Shown: piece after piece, positions 43,133 to 52,492 of the stretch
Layout of the letters: each line of letters begins with the position of its first letter
Position numbering within the stretch: position 1 is the stretch's first letter
Assembly (NCBI RefSeq): GCF_037688875.1
Contig: NZ_JAWDIE010000014.1
Location: 22,480 to 86,479, forward strand
Length of the DNA stretch: 64,000 nucleotides
Source of the DNA: Amphibiibacter pelophylacis
GTDB taxonomy: Bacteria > Pseudomonadota > Gammaproteobacteria > Burkholderiales > Burkholderiaceae_C
Direction: 5' to 3'
The notes under the pieces: model-generated
Databases searched by the model: none
Seen by the model: only the letters and a program-made list of their open reading frames with translations
What the model was told of the DNA's origin: nothing
Program-made: the position numbers and the translations under genes

Positions 43133-44019
43133 TGGCGCTCCAGATGGGGCAAAAGACGGCCGTTCAGCGTCTGGCGCTGATCGGCTGTGGCCTGATCGGC
43201 GGATCGTTCGCGCTGGCGCTCAAGGCCGCTGGCGCGGTCGCTGAAGTGACGGGCAGCAGCGGCAGCCCGGCCAGCGCGCACAAAGCGCTGGAGCTGGGCG
43301 CCATCGACCGTGTCGCCTCCAGTGCCGCACAGGCGGTGCAGGGCGCTGATGCCGTGCTGCTGGCGGTGCCGGTGGCCGCGACGCAGGCGGTGCTGGAAGA
43401 AATCGCTCCGCACCTGGCGCCGCAGGTGCTGGTCATGGACGCGGGCAGCACCAAACGCGACGTGCTGGCGGCCATGCAGGCGGCGCTGCCGCAGCATCTG
43501 GGCTACTGCGTGCCCGCGCACCCGATTGCGGGCAAAGAAAAGTCGGGCGTGGCCCACGCCGAGAGCGCACTTTTTAAGGGCCGCCGCGTCATCCTGACGC
43601 CGCTGACGCAGTCCAGCGACGACGCCATCGCCCGCGCTCAGCAGCTCTGGGAGCTGACGGGCGCGCGAGTCAGCCGCATGTCGCCGCTGCAGCACGACGA
43701 AACCTTTGCCGCCGTCAGCCACCTGCCGCATCTGCTGGCCTTCGCTTACATGGCGGGCCTGATGGACCAGCCCGGCGGCGAGGCTCTGCTGGCGCACGCC
43801 GGATCGGGCTTTCGCGATTTCACCCGCATCGCGGCCAGCGACCCGGTCATGTGGCGCGACATTCTGCTGGCCAACCGCGGCCCGGTGCTGGCGCAGGCGC
43901 AGGCCTTTGGCGATGCGCTGGAGCATCTGGCCCAGACCCTGCGCAGCGGTGACGGCGCCGCGCTGCAGGCGCAGATCGAGGCGGTGTCCCGCCGCCGCAG
44001 CGCCTGGCCTGCAGCCTGA
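43132..44019 (+). CDS. tyrA: Prephenate dehydrogenase
   Basis: A 295-residue NAD(P)-dependent enzyme of tyrosine synthesis. The dinucleotide loop is LIGCGLIGGSFALAL. The catalytic His region is VPAHPIAGKEKSGV, and SHLPHLLAFAYM and FRDFTRIAASDPVMWRDI are typical. The ATG overlaps the pheA stop. In many relatives aroA and cmk follow; here the cluster ends with tyrA and an unrelated rhomboid gene. Confidence 0.96.
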   Translation: MALQMGQKTAVQRLALIGCGLIGGSFALALKAAGAVAEVTGSSGSPASAHKALELGAIDRVASSAAQAVQGADAVLLAVPVAATQAVLEEIAPHLAPQVLVMDAGSTKRDVLAAMQAALPQHLGYCVPAHPIAGKEKSGVAHAESALFKGRRVILTPLTQSSDDAIARAQQLWELTGARVSRMSPLQHDETFAAVSHLPHLLAFAYMAGLMDQPGGEALLAHAGSGFRDFTRIAASDPVMWRDILLANRGPVLAQAQAFGDALEHLAQTLRSGDGAALQAQIEAVSRRRSAWPAA

Positions 44020-44060
44020 TCCTGGCCCGCCGCTTTCTTCCCCAGGGGCTTGAGGCCGCT

Positions 44061-44069
44061 TGCTATACT
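44061..44069 (+). promoter_or_regulatory. Extended -10 promoter of the rhomboid-copA unit
   Basis: TGCTATACT, an extended -10 (TGn TATACT), lies 30 bp upstream of the rhomboid start, with no clear -35. It starts a new unit after tyrA. Confidence 0.5.
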
Positions 44070-44098
44070 GCCCCGCCACCGACCCGCCGGAGCTCATC

Positions 44099-44704
44099 GT
44101 GCCGCCCATCCCTCCCGTGACCAAAGCGCTGATGCTGATCTGCACGGCGCTCTTCTGTCTGACCCTGCTGGTTCCCGGCGCTGGCGCCGTGGGCGCCTGG
44201 CTGGCCTTGTGGCCCGTCAATTCCGGCCTGTTCTGGCCCTGGCAGGTGGTGACTTACGGCTTCCTGCACGCCAGCCTCGGCCACCTGTTCTTCAACATGC
44301 TGGGCCTGTGGATGTTTGGCGGCGAGCTGGAGCGCATCTGGGGCGGCCGCCGCTACACGCACTTCCTGCTGGCCAGCACGCTGACGGCTGCGCTGGCGCA
44401 GCTGCTGCTGAGCTTCTCTGTCGGCATGAGCGCTCCCACGGTGGGCGCTTCGGGCGCACTTTATGGCCTGCTGATGGCGTTTGGCATGCTGTTTCCCAAC
44501 CGCATGATCATGCCTCTCTTCCCGCCCATCCCCATGAAGGCCAAGTACTTCGTGATGGTCTTTGGCGCGCTGGCGCTGCTGTCTGGCGTGGCGGGCGGCG
44601 GTGACGGTATCGCCCACTTCGCCCACCTGGGTGGCATGCTGGGCGGTTTTCTGATGATCCGTTTCTGGCGCGGCCAGCCGCCGTTTCCGCGCCGTCGGCG
44701 CTGA
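44099..44704 (+). CDS. Rhomboid-family intramembrane serine protease
   Basis: A 201-residue protein with six hydrophobic segments. WQVVTYGFLHASLGHLFFNM and the catalytic serine motif VGASGALYG are present, and the catalytic histidine is in HFAHLGGMLGG. It cleaves membrane proteins within the bilayer; its substrates are unknown. The start is the GTG at 44099 with GGAG 7 nt upstream; a more upstream TTG overlaps the promoter. Its stop overlaps the copA start (TGATG), so copper ATPase translation may depend on it. Confidence 0.88.
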   Translation: MPPIPPVTKALMLICTALFCLTLLVPGAGAVGAWLALWPVNSGLFWPWQVVTYGFLHASLGHLFFNMLGLWMFGGELERIWGGRRYTHFLLASTLTAALAQLLLSFSVGMSAPTVGASGALYGLLMAFGMLFPNRMIMPLFPPIPMKAKYFVMVFGALALLSGVAGGGDGIAHFAHLGGMLGGFLMIRFWRGQPPFPRRRR

Positions 44705-47091
44705 TGGTTGCTGCGCAGTCTGCGGCGCCCGACAGGGCTGAGGTCGCGCAGCACCTGAACCTCACCGTCACCGGCATGAGCTGCGCGGCCTGCGCGGCGC
44801 GCGTCGAGCGCGTGCTGCGCAAGGTGGATGGCGTGAGCGCCGTATCGGTCAACCTGGTCACCGGCCGGGCCGATGTCGAAGGCAATGCGGCGCTGTCGCG
44901 TGACGCTCTGGCCGCTGTGCTGGACAAGGCCGGCTACCCAGCGGCTCCTGAAGAGAAAGCGGCTGAAGCCGACTCAGCCGATTCATCCGCTGCATCTGCT
45001 GCATCCGCTCATGCGTACGACCCCCAAGAAGCGCCCGAAGCCACCGAGCTGCGTTCGCTGCGCCGCGATCTGCTGCGGGCAGCGCTGCTGACGTGGCCGG
45101 TTTTTGTCCTGGACATGGGCGCGCACCTGATCCCCGGCTGGCACCATCTGGTCCAGTCCACGCTGGGGAACGGCCTGAACGGCGCCCTTCAGGCGCTGCT
45201 GACCACGGCGGTGATGATTGGGCCGGGGCGGCGCTTTTTTGCGCGTGGACTGCCCGCGCTGCTGCACGGCGCGCCGGACATGAACGCGCTGGTGGCCGTG
45301 GGCACGCTGGCGGCCTGGGGCTATTCCATGGTGGCGCTGCTGGCGCCGATGCTTCTGCCGGCAGGCGCGGCGCACCTGTATTTTGAAAGCGCCACAGTCA
45401 TCGTCACCCTGATTCTGCTGGGGCGCTGGCTGGAGGCCCGGGCGCGCGGGCGCACGGCGCTGGCCATCGGGCGTCTGGTCGGGCTGCAGCCGCGCACGGC
45501 CTGGGTGCGCGGGCCAGGCGGCGACATCACCGAGCAGGATCTGGCCCGGGTGGCCCGGGGCACCGTGGTGGTGGTGCGATCCGGCGAGCGCGTGCCCGTG
45601 GACGGCGAGGTGCTGGACGGCGAGAGCTGGGTGGACGAGGCCATGATCACCGGCGAGCCCCTGCCCGTGGCCAAGCGCGCGGGCGACCGCGTGGTCGGCG
45701 GCACGGTCAACCAGCAGGGCGCCCTGGTGATCCGCGCCACGGCGGTGGGCGGTGACAGCGTGCTGGCGCAGATCATCCGGCTGGTTGAGCAGGCGCAGGC
45801 GGGCAAGTTGCCCATTCAGGCGCTGGTGGACCGCATGACGGCGGTGTTCGTGCCAGTGGTGATGGGGCTGGCGCTGCTGACTTTCCTGGCCTGGCTGGTG
45901 CTCGGGCCTGTCCCGGCGCTGCCGCACGCGCTGGTCAGCGCGGTGGCGGTGCTCATCATCGCCTGCCCCTGCGCCATGGGCCTGGCCACGCCCACGGCCA
46001 TTCTGGTCGGCACCGGGCGCGGTGCGGCGCTGGGTGTGCTGTTCCGCAAAGGTCAGGCGCTGCAGGGGCTGCGCGACACCCGTGTGGTGGCGCTGGACAA
46101 AACCGGCACGCTGACGGCCGGAAAACCGGCGCTGACCGCGCTGCATCTGGCGCCCGGTTTTGACCGCGCCACGGTGCTGGCGGCGGTGGCGACGGTGGAG
46201 TCGCGCTCCAGCCATCCGCTGGCGCAGGCCCTGGTGCGCGCCGCACAGGATGACGGTTTAACGCTGCCCGAGCTGCGGGATTACGAGGGCGCCGTGGGTC
46301 TGGGCGTGCGCGGCACGGTGCTGCAGGGCGGCGTGCCGCGCAGCGTGGCCCTGGGCTCGCAGGCGTATATCGAGCAGATCGTGGGTCAGGTTCATGCCCA
46401 GAACCTGAACCCGGCGCTGACCGCCAAAGCGGCTGAGTGGGCGGATCAGGGGCAGTCGCCGGTTTTTGTGGCCATTGACGGCCACTGCGCCGCCGCACTG
46501 GCGGTGAGCGATCCGCTCAAGCCCGACACCGCGCAGGCGCTGGCCACGCTGCGCCAGATGGGGCTGCGCGTGGCGATGATCACCGGCGACAACGCCCGCA
46601 CCGCGCAGGCCGTGGCGCGCCAGCTTGGCATCACCGAGGTCGTGGCGGGTGTGCTGCCTGGCGGCAAGGCGCAGGCGGTGAAAGACTTGCGCGCACGCTT
46701 TGGCGCAGTGGCTTTTGTGGGCGATGGCATCAACGACGCGCCCGCGCTGGCCGAAGCCGATGTGGGCGTGGCGCTGGGCACGGGCACCGATGTGGCCATG
46801 GAGGCCGCCGATGTGGTGCTGATGTCCGGCAGCCTGCAAGGCGTGGCAACCGCCGTAGCGCTGTCGCGCGCGACGCTGTCCAACATCCGCCAGAACCTGT
46901 TCTGGGCTTTTGCCTACAACGCCGCGCTGATTCCGCTGGCCGCCGGGGTGTTCTACCCGATCTTCGGGTTGACGCTCTCGCCGGGCTTTGCCGCAGGCGC
47001 GATGGCGCTGTCCAGCGTCTGCGTGCTGACCAACGCGCTGCGCCTGCGCCGCTTCGCGCCGATCCGGCCGCAGAGCCCCGGTCAGGGGTAG
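44704..47091 (+). CDS. copA: Copper-exporting P1B-type ATPase
   Basis: A 795-residue heavy-metal ATPase. One N-terminal HMA domain holds the metal pair C27/C30 in GMSCAAC. A low-complexity Ala/Glu/Ser linker (about 80-115) follows. The transmembrane CPC motif is C421-P-C423 in IIACPCAMGLATPTA, diagnostic for Cu+ transport. The phosphorylated Asp is D465 in DKTGTLT, and the HP motif (SSHPLAQ) and GDGINDAPAL are intact. It ends 10 bp inside the end of convergent gdhA. No copper regulator or CopZ is nearby. Confidence 0.95.
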   Translation: MVAAQSAAPDRAEVAQHLNLTVTGMSCAACAARVERVLRKVDGVSAVSVNLVTGRADVEGNAALSRDALAAVLDKAGYPAAPEEKAAEADSADSSAASAASAHAYDPQEAPEATELRSLRRDLLRAALLTWPVFVLDMGAHLIPGWHHLVQSTLGNGLNGALQALLTTAVMIGPGRRFFARGLPALLHGAPDMNALVAVGTLAAWGYSMVALLAPMLLPAGAAHLYFESATVIVTLILLGRWLEARARGRTALAIGRLVGLQPRTAWVRGPGGDITEQDLARVARGTVVVVRSGERVPVDGEVLDGESWVDEAMITGEPLPVAKRAGDRVVGGTVNQQGALVIRATAVGGDSVLAQIIRLVEQAQAGKLPIQALVDRMTAVFVPVVMGLALLTFLAWLVLGPVPALPHALVSAVAVLIIACPCAMGLATPTAILVGTGRGAALGVLFRKGQALQGLRDTRVVALDKTGTLTAGKPALTALHLAPGFDRATVLAAVATVESRSSHPLAQALVRAAQDDGLTLPELRDYEGAVGLGVRGTVLQGGVPRSVALGSQAYIEQIVGQVHAQNLNPALTAKAAEWADQGQSPVFVAIDGHCAAALAVSDPLKPDTAQALATLRQMGLRVAMITGDNARTAQAVARQLGITEVVAGVLPGGKAQAVKDLRARFGAVAFVGDGINDAPALAEADVGVALGTGTDVAMEAADVVLMSGSLQGVATAVALSRATLSNIRQNLFWAFAYNAALIPLAAGVFYPIFGLTLSPGFAAGAMALSSVCVLTNALRLRRFAPIRPQSPGQG

Positions 47092-48353
47092 AGACCGCGC
47101 ACCTGGCGCGCTTCGAGGATGCGCTCGCAGGCGACCACAAAGGTGGCCGTGCGCAGGCTGATGCGGTGGTGGTCAGCCACGTCCCAGATGCGTTTCAGGG
47201 CATCGACCATGATTTTGTCCAGGCGCAGGTTGATCTCGTCTTCCGTCCAGAAGAAGCTGGAGAAATCCTGCACCCACTCGAAGTAGGACACCGTCACGCC
47301 GCCCGCATTGCAGATCACGTCGGGCACGACCAGGATGTTGCGGCTGGCCAGCATGTCGTCGGCCTCGGGCAGGGTGGGGCCGTTGGCGCCTTCCAGCACC
47401 AGTTTCGCGCTGAGGCGCTGGGCGCGTCCGGGGTCGATCTGGCCTTCCAGCGCGGCGGGGATGAGGATGTCCATGGGCACGTCCCAGAACTTCTCGTTCT
47501 CCATGGGCTCGCCGCCTGCAAAACCGCCGACGCCGCCGGTCTCGCGCACATGGGCCATCAGGTCGGCCATGTCAAAACCCGCTTCGCGGTAAATGCTGCC
47601 GGTGTGATCCTGCACCGCGACGATGCGGGCGCCTTCGCCCACAAACAGCTCGGCGGCGGACGAGCCCACGTTGCCAAAGCCCTGCACGGCGACGCGCGCG
47701 CCGTTGAGCGGCAGGCCGATGCGCCGCGCCGCTTCGCGCCCGGTCACGAACACGCCGCGGCCGGTGGCCTTGACCCGGCCCAGCGATCCGCCCAGCGGAA
47801 TCGGCTTGCCGGTGACCACGCCGGTGGCAGTGGCGCCGGTGTTCATCGAGTAGGTGTCCATCATCCAGGCCATGATCTGGCCGTTGGTGTTGACGTCGGG
47901 CGCCGGAATGTCCTGCTGCGGGCCGATGATGATGCCGATCTCGCTGGTGTAGCGGCGGGTGAGTTTTTCGAGTTCGTTGCTCGTGAGCTGTTTGGGGTCA
48001 ACGCGCACGCCACCTTTGGCGCCGCCGTAGGGCAGGTTGACGGCGGCGGTCTTGACCGACATCCAGGCCGACAGGGCCATGACTTCTTCCAGCGTCACGT
48101 CCGGGTGGTAGCGGATGCCGCCCTTGCCCGGGCCGCGCGACAGGTTGTGCTGCACCCGGTAGCCTTCGTAATGCATCACCACGCCGTTGTCCAGCTCGAT
48201 GGGCACATCGACGATCAGCGTGCGCTTGGGTCGGCGCAGGGTTTCGGCCCAGCGCGACAGCGGCCCCAGATAGGGCACAACGCGATCGACCTGCGACAGG
48301 TAGGTCGTCCACGGGCTGGTGGGGTGGGATTGGACGAAGGACAGTCCTTGCAT
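47082..48353 (-). CDS. gdhA: Glutamate dehydrogenase
   Basis: A 423-residue Glu/Leu/Phe/Val dehydrogenase-family enzyme interconverting glutamate and 2-oxoglutarate plus ammonia. The substrate segment is NLPYGGAKGGVRVDP with the catalytic lysine. GKGGIRYHPDV precedes it. The nucleotide loop is VAVQGFGNVGSSAAELF. Length and sequence fit the class often using NAD in betaproteobacteria; cofactor choice is not certain. It overlaps the copA end by 10 bp on the opposite strand. Confidence 0.95.
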   Translation of the reverse strand: MQGLSFVQSHPTSPWTTYLSQVDRVVPYLGPLSRWAETLRRPKRTLIVDVPIELDNGVVMHYEGYRVQHNLSRGPGKGGIRYHPDVTLEEVMALSAWMSVKTAAVNLPYGGAKGGVRVDPKQLTSNELEKLTRRYTSEIGIIIGPQQDIPAPDVNTNGQIMAWMMDTYSMNTGATATGVVTGKPIPLGGSLGRVKATGRGVFVTGREAARRIGLPLNGARVAVQGFGNVGSSAAELFVGEGARIVAVQDHTGSIYREAGFDMADLMAHVRETGGVGGFAGGEPMENEKFWDVPMDILIPAALEGQIDPGRAQRLSAKLVLEGANGPTLPEADDMLASRNILVVPDVICNAGGVTVSYFEWVQDFSSFFWTEDEINLRLDKIMVDALKRIWDVADHHRISLRTATFVVACERILEARQVRGLYP

Positions 48354-48396
48354 AATGTCTCCTTTTGGAATGATGTTCTAACGGCGGGGCCCGACC

Positions 48397-49320
48397 ATGC
48401 AGACCCAGACCAGCGGATTTTATGACACGGGGCTGACGCCCTCTCCAGAGACCCTGCCCGCATCCCCGCCTCCGGGCCTGGCGGCAGCGCTGGCTGGCCG
48501 ACTTGTGGTGGTGGGCGGCGGCAATATGGCGCGGGCCCTGCTGGGCGGCGCGCTGGCCGGGGCCGATGCAGCGCTGCTGGCCCGCGTGCGCGTGGTCGAA
48601 CGCAGCGAAGACACGCGCACCGCGCTGGCGCGCGATCTGGGCGTGACGGTTCTGCCGGATCTCTCAGAGCTGCCTGCAGCGGCGCCAGAACTGGACGCCA
48701 GCGACACCGTGCTGTGGGCGGTCAAGCCCCAGGGCTTTGCGGCGGCAGCGGCCGAACTGCCACCCGGCTTTGCGGCCCCGGCGCTGCACGTCAGCGTCAT
48801 GGCGGGCGTGACGCTGGCGCGTCTGGCGCAGGCCACCGGCGCAGCGGCGCTGGTGCGCACCATGCCCAACACGCCCGCGCTGGTCGGGCAAGGCATGACG
48901 GGGCTGTTTGCAGCTCCGGCCGTGAGCGCTGCGCAGCGCAACAGCGTGCAGGCACTGCTGAAGTCCACGGGCGAGCTGCTCTGGGTGGAAGCGGAAGGCG
49001 ATCTGGACAGCGTCACCGCCGTCTCGGGCTCCGGCCCGGCCTATGTGTTTCTGCTGATGGAAGCCATGATGGCCGCCGGGCGCGACATGGGCCTGCCCGC
49101 TGCGGCGGCGCGCCAGCTGGTGCTGCAGACCCTGGCGGGCGCCACGGCGCTGGCGCGGGCCAGCGAGGTCGATCCGGCCGTGCTGCGCGCCCGCGTCACT
49201 TCACCGGGCGGCACGACGCACGCGGCCATCAGCCACATGCTGGACGGCGGTCTGCCAGCGCTGGTCCAGGCTGCGCTGCACAAGGCGCGCGAGCGCTCGC
49301 AGGAGCTGGGTCAGGCCTGA
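48397..49320 (+). CDS. proC: Pyrroline-5-carboxylate reductase
   Basis: A 307-residue enzyme for the last step of proline synthesis. The NADPH loop is VVVGGGNMARALLGG, later LWAVKPQ, RTMPNTPALVGQGMT, and the C-terminal signature VSGSGPAYVFLLMEAM. The first 30 residues (MQTQTSGFYDTGLTPSPET and following) precede the usual start of the family; a later start is possible, but no internal ATG stands before the loop. It is divergent from gdhA by 43 bp. Confidence 0.95.
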   Translation: MQTQTSGFYDTGLTPSPETLPASPPPGLAAALAGRLVVVGGGNMARALLGGALAGADAALLARVRVVERSEDTRTALARDLGVTVLPDLSELPAAAPELDASDTVLWAVKPQGFAAAAAELPPGFAAPALHVSVMAGVTLARLAQATGAAALVRTMPNTPALVGQGMTGLFAAPAVSAAQRNSVQALLKSTGELLWVEAEGDLDSVTAVSGSGPAYVFLLMEAMMAAGRDMGLPAAAARQLVLQTLAGATALARASEVDPAVLRARVTSPGGTTHAAISHMLDGGLPALVQAALHKARERSQELGQA

Positions 49321-49325
49321 GCCTG

Positions 49326-50891
49326 TCAGCTCGCGGTCTTGAGCCGCGAGATGCGCACCAGCGCGATGCGGCGCTCGGCCACCTCCAGCACGTCAAAGCG
49401 CAGGCCCAGACGCTCGACCGATTCGCCCTTGGAGGGCAGGTGGCCGAACCAGCGCAGCAGCAGACCCGCCAGCGACACGCTGTCGCTGTCTGCATCGACA
49501 AAGCCTGCGCCTTCGATGACCTGATCGAGCTGGTGCAGGTCGGTGTGGCCTTTGACCAGCCAGGCCCGACCGTCAAAAATCACGTCGGGGGTTTCGTCCT
49601 CGTCGGGGAATTCGCCCGCGATGGCTTCCAGCACGTCCAGCGGTGTGACCAGGCCCTGCACGGTGCCGAACTCGTCATTGACCAGCACCAGCGAGCCCTT
49701 GGCCAGGCGCAGCACCGACAGCAGCTTGATGATGTCCACGCTCTCCAGCACCACGCTGGGCTGGGTTTTGGGCTTGAACTGGCGCAGGTGTCCGTGCTCC
49801 TGCACGGCGGTGAGCAGATCTTTGGCGCGCGCCACGCCGATCACCTCGTCCAGCGAACCCCGGCAGACCGGCAGCAGGCTGTGTGGCGTGTCCAGGATCT
49901 GGCGGCGCACGGCGTCAATGTCGTCCTCGACATCGACCCAGCTGATGTTGGCGCGGGGCGTCATGATGGCCTTGACCGAGCGCTCGGCCAGCGTCAGCAC
50001 GCCGTTGATCATGTAGCGCTCTTCCTCGCGGAAGGCGGGCGGCTGTTCGTCATGCCGGGCATCGCTGTGCGATCCCTGGCCCGAGGCCGCCACCGGGGCG
50101 CTGGCCCCACGCTGGCGGCCGCCGATCAGGCGCAGGATGGCGTCGGCGGTGCGCTCGCGCAGCGGCAGTCGGGCCTGCTGGCGCACCGAGTTGCGCATGG
50201 ACCACTGGTTGAAGCCCTCGATCAGGATCGAGAAACCAATTGCCGCGTAAATATAGCCCTTGGGCACGTGCCAGCCCAGGCCCTCGGCGACCAGGCTGAA
50301 ACCGATCATCAGCAGGAAGCTCAGGCACAGGATGACCACCGTGGGGTGGGCGTTGACGAAGGCCGTCAGTGGCTTGGACGCCAGCAGCATCAGGCTCATC
50401 GCAATCACCACGGCGGCCATCATCACTTCCAGATGCTGGACCATGCCCACGGCGGTGATGACGGCGTCCAGCGAGAACACCGCGTCCAGCACCACGATCT
50501 GCGCCACGACCACACCAAAGCTGGCGTAGGCGACGTTGGCGCTGCCGTGCTGGGTGTTGCCCTCCAGACGCTCGTGCAGCTCGGTGGTGGCCTTGAAGAG
50601 CAGGAAAACCCCGCCCGCCAGCAGGATCAGGTCACGCCCCGAAACCGGCCAGCCCAGCACGCTGAACAGCGGCTGGGTCAGCGTCACCATCCAGGAGATG
50701 ACGGACAGCAGCAGAAGCCGCATCAGCAGCGCCAGCGTCAGGCCGATCTGGCGCGCGCGGTCGCGCTGCTCGGGCGGCAGCTTGTCGGCCAGGATGGCGA
50801 TGAACACCAGGTTGTCGATGCCCAGGACGACTTCCAGCACCACCAGGGTGAGCAGACCAATCCAGATCTGCGGATCCATCAGCAGTTCCAT
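49326..50891 (-). CDS. TerC-family membrane protein with CBS and CorC domains
   Basis: A 521-residue protein of the YegH/YoaE type. The N-terminal TerC domain (about 1-240) has seven hydrophobic segments with LEVVLGIDNLVFIAIL and VLDAVFSLDAVITAVG. A CBS pair follows (about 300-420), with VKAIMTPR and LLPVCRGSLDEVIGV. The C-terminal transporter-associated CorC/HlyC domain (about 435-515) is complete. Members are linked to metal export or tellurite resistance; the ligand here is unknown. AGGAGG precedes the ATG. A -10 TAGAAT (51022-51027, reverse) sits in the 171-bp upstream gap. Confidence 0.9.
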   Translation of the reverse strand: MELLMDPQIWIGLLTLVVLEVVLGIDNLVFIAILADKLPPEQRDRARQIGLTLALLMRLLLLSVISWMVTLTQPLFSVLGWPVSGRDLILLAGGVFLLFKATTELHERLEGNTQHGSANVAYASFGVVVAQIVVLDAVFSLDAVITAVGMVQHLEVMMAAVVIAMSLMLLASKPLTAFVNAHPTVVILCLSFLLMIGFSLVAEGLGWHVPKGYIYAAIGFSILIEGFNQWSMRNSVRQQARLPLRERTADAILRLIGGRQRGASAPVAASGQGSHSDARHDEQPPAFREEERYMINGVLTLAERSVKAIMTPRANISWVDVEDDIDAVRRQILDTPHSLLPVCRGSLDEVIGVARAKDLLTAVQEHGHLRQFKPKTQPSVVLESVDIIKLLSVLRLAKGSLVLVNDEFGTVQGLVTPLDVLEAIAGEFPDEDETPDVIFDGRAWLVKGHTDLHQLDQVIEGAGFVDADSDSVSLAGLLLRWFGHLPSKGESVERLGLRFDVLEVAERRIALVRISRLKTAS

Positions 50892-51062
50892 GCGGGCCTC
50901 CTGACAGGCTGGACGGCGCGACAGGCGCCCTCACAAAAGCTCGGAAAGCCGTGCGACGCGCAGGGGCGTCGACTCGCAGGGTCTGGGTTCACAGCGGGGA
51001 ACAGAAAGTTGAAAGCCCTTGATTCTAGCGAAGTTTCACCCTCCTGACCCCACTGCGCGCGC

Positions 51063-51704
51063 TCAGGGCGCCAGGCGCTCGCGCAGCCAGCCATCGCCCG
51101 CGGCCGGGTCCAGGCGGTAGCGCAGGCGGTCGTGCAGGCGCGAGCGGCGGCCCTGCCAGAACTCCCATTCGCGCGGCAGAAGGCGGTAGCCGCCCCAGTG
51201 CGGCGGTCGCTGCGGGTGCTCGCCGTGCTCGGCGCCAGCTTGCGTCCAGGCCTGCTGCAGCCAGTCGCGCCCGGCAATCACCTGCGACTGCGGCGAGGCC
51301 CAGGCGCCAAGGCGCGAGGCCAGCGGCCGCGAGTGGTAATAGGCGTCGGCCAGTTCGCTCTCGGCGATCTGCGCAACGCCTTCGATGCGCACCACGCGTT
51401 CCATCTGCACCCAGTGGAACTGCAGCGCCACGCGCGGGTTGGCGGCGATCTCGCGGCCCTTGCGGCTGTCCTGGTTGGTGTACCAGACCAGGCCATCGTC
51501 CACGCCCTTGAGCAGCACCACGCGGGTGGAGGGCTGGCCGTCGGCGTCCACGGTGGCCAGCGTCATGGCCGTGGGTTCGGGCACCCCGGCGGCAATGGCC
51601 TCGTCCAGCCAGGTCTGGAACTGGATCATGGGGTTGGCGTGGGCGCTGGACTCATCGAGTTCGCCCATCTGGTAGTCGGTACGCAGTTCACTGATACGGA
51701 TCAC
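51063..51704 (-). CDS. pdxH: Pyridoxine/pyridoxamine 5'-phosphate oxidase
   Basis: A 213-residue FMN enzyme making pyridoxal phosphate. Signatures: NPMIQFQTWLDEAIAA, TLATVDADGQPSTRVVLLKG, LVWYTNQDSRKGREIAANP, SRPLASRLGAWASPQS and the C-terminal FWQGRRSRLHDRLRY with RLDP. It starts at GTG 51704, with GGAG 8 nt upstream; the frame upstream of this is not conserved. Single gene. Confidence 0.95.
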   Translation of the reverse strand: MIRISELRTDYQMGELDESSAHANPMIQFQTWLDEAIAAGVPEPTAMTLATVDADGQPSTRVVLLKGVDDGLVWYTNQDSRKGREIAANPRVALQFHWVQMERVVRIEGVAQIAESELADAYYHSRPLASRLGAWASPQSQVIAGRDWLQQAWTQAGAEHGEHPQRPPHWGGYRLLPREWEFWQGRRSRLHDRLRYRLDPAAGDGWLRERLAP

Positions 51705-51861
51705 GGTGTGCTCCAAAAGCCACAAAAAAATGTCGAGGCAGTGCCCAAATGCCGTCAAAAGCAGCGAAGCGGGCTGCGGATGCAAACGCCAGGCCAACAG
51801 CCTGACGTGCTGACTTACACTGCCGCCTGTTTATATCCCAAGATACCCCAAGGAAGATTCC

Positions 51862-52464
51862 ATGACTCCCGAACGTGAAGACGAAGAACGCGAACGCATG
51901 GCCGTCACCGGCGTGATCCTGGCTGCCGTGGTCGGCGCCGCCATCGCCATTGGCGCCTGGTGGGCGACCAAGCCGCAGAAGCTGGCGGCTGCCGCGCCCG
52001 CCGCCATGGCACCTGCTGCGCCCGCAGAACCGGCACCTGCACCGGCTGAGCCGGCTCCTGCCGCCGAACCCGCCGCTGAAGCTGCTCCCGCTGCAGATGC
52101 CGCTCCGGCTGCGGACGCTGCTGCGGCTGAACCCGCAGCGCCCAGCAAGGAAGTGCTGAGCACCGTCTACTTTGCGGTGGCTTCCTCAACGATTCCCGAT
52201 GAAGCCAAGGACGGCATCGCCAAAGTCGCCGAGCGCCTGAAGGCCGAGCCTGCGCTGAAACTGCACCTGTCGGGCTATCACGACAAGACCGGCAGCGCCG
52301 ACAAGAACGCCGAACTGGCCAAGAAGCGCGCTTTTGCCGTGCGCGACGCGCTGGTCCAGCTGGGTGTGCCCGAAGGCCAGCTGGAAATGGACAAGCCGGC
52401 CGCCAGCGAATTCAGCACCGACCCCAAAGAAGATCGCCGCGTCGAGCTGAATCTGCAAAAATAA
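51862..52464 (+). CDS. OmpA-family protein with N-terminal membrane anchor
   Basis: A 200-residue protein. A short charged N-terminus (EREDEERER) precedes one transmembrane helix (about residues 14-35), then an Ala/Pro/Glu-rich linker of about 55 residues. The OmpA-like C-terminal domain (about 100-198) has VYFAVASSTIPDEAK, LSGYHDKTGSADKNAELAKKRA and DPKEDRRVEL. This differs from the lipoprotein at 36493: here the anchor is the inner membrane, so it resembles MotB-like or cell-envelope scaffold proteins. AAGGA precedes the ATG. The next gene follows by 28 bp. Confidence 0.85.
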   Translation: MTPEREDEERERMAVTGVILAAVVGAAIAIGAWWATKPQKLAAAAPAAMAPAAPAEPAPAPAEPAPAAEPAAEAAPAADAAPAADAAAAEPAAPSKEVLSTVYFAVASSTIPDEAKDGIAKVAERLKAEPALKLHLSGYHDKTGSADKNAELAKKRAFAVRDALVQLGVPEGQLEMDKPAASEFSTDPKEDRRVELNLQK

Positions 52465-52492
52465 GCTCCTTTCACGCTGAAGGAGAGGCCGG

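Noticed and set aside
50892..51062. A yybP-ykoY (manganese) riboswitch before the TerC-family gene
   Set aside because: TerC genes often carry one, but the conserved core sequences are not found; only a GC-rich hairpin and a -10 box are visible.
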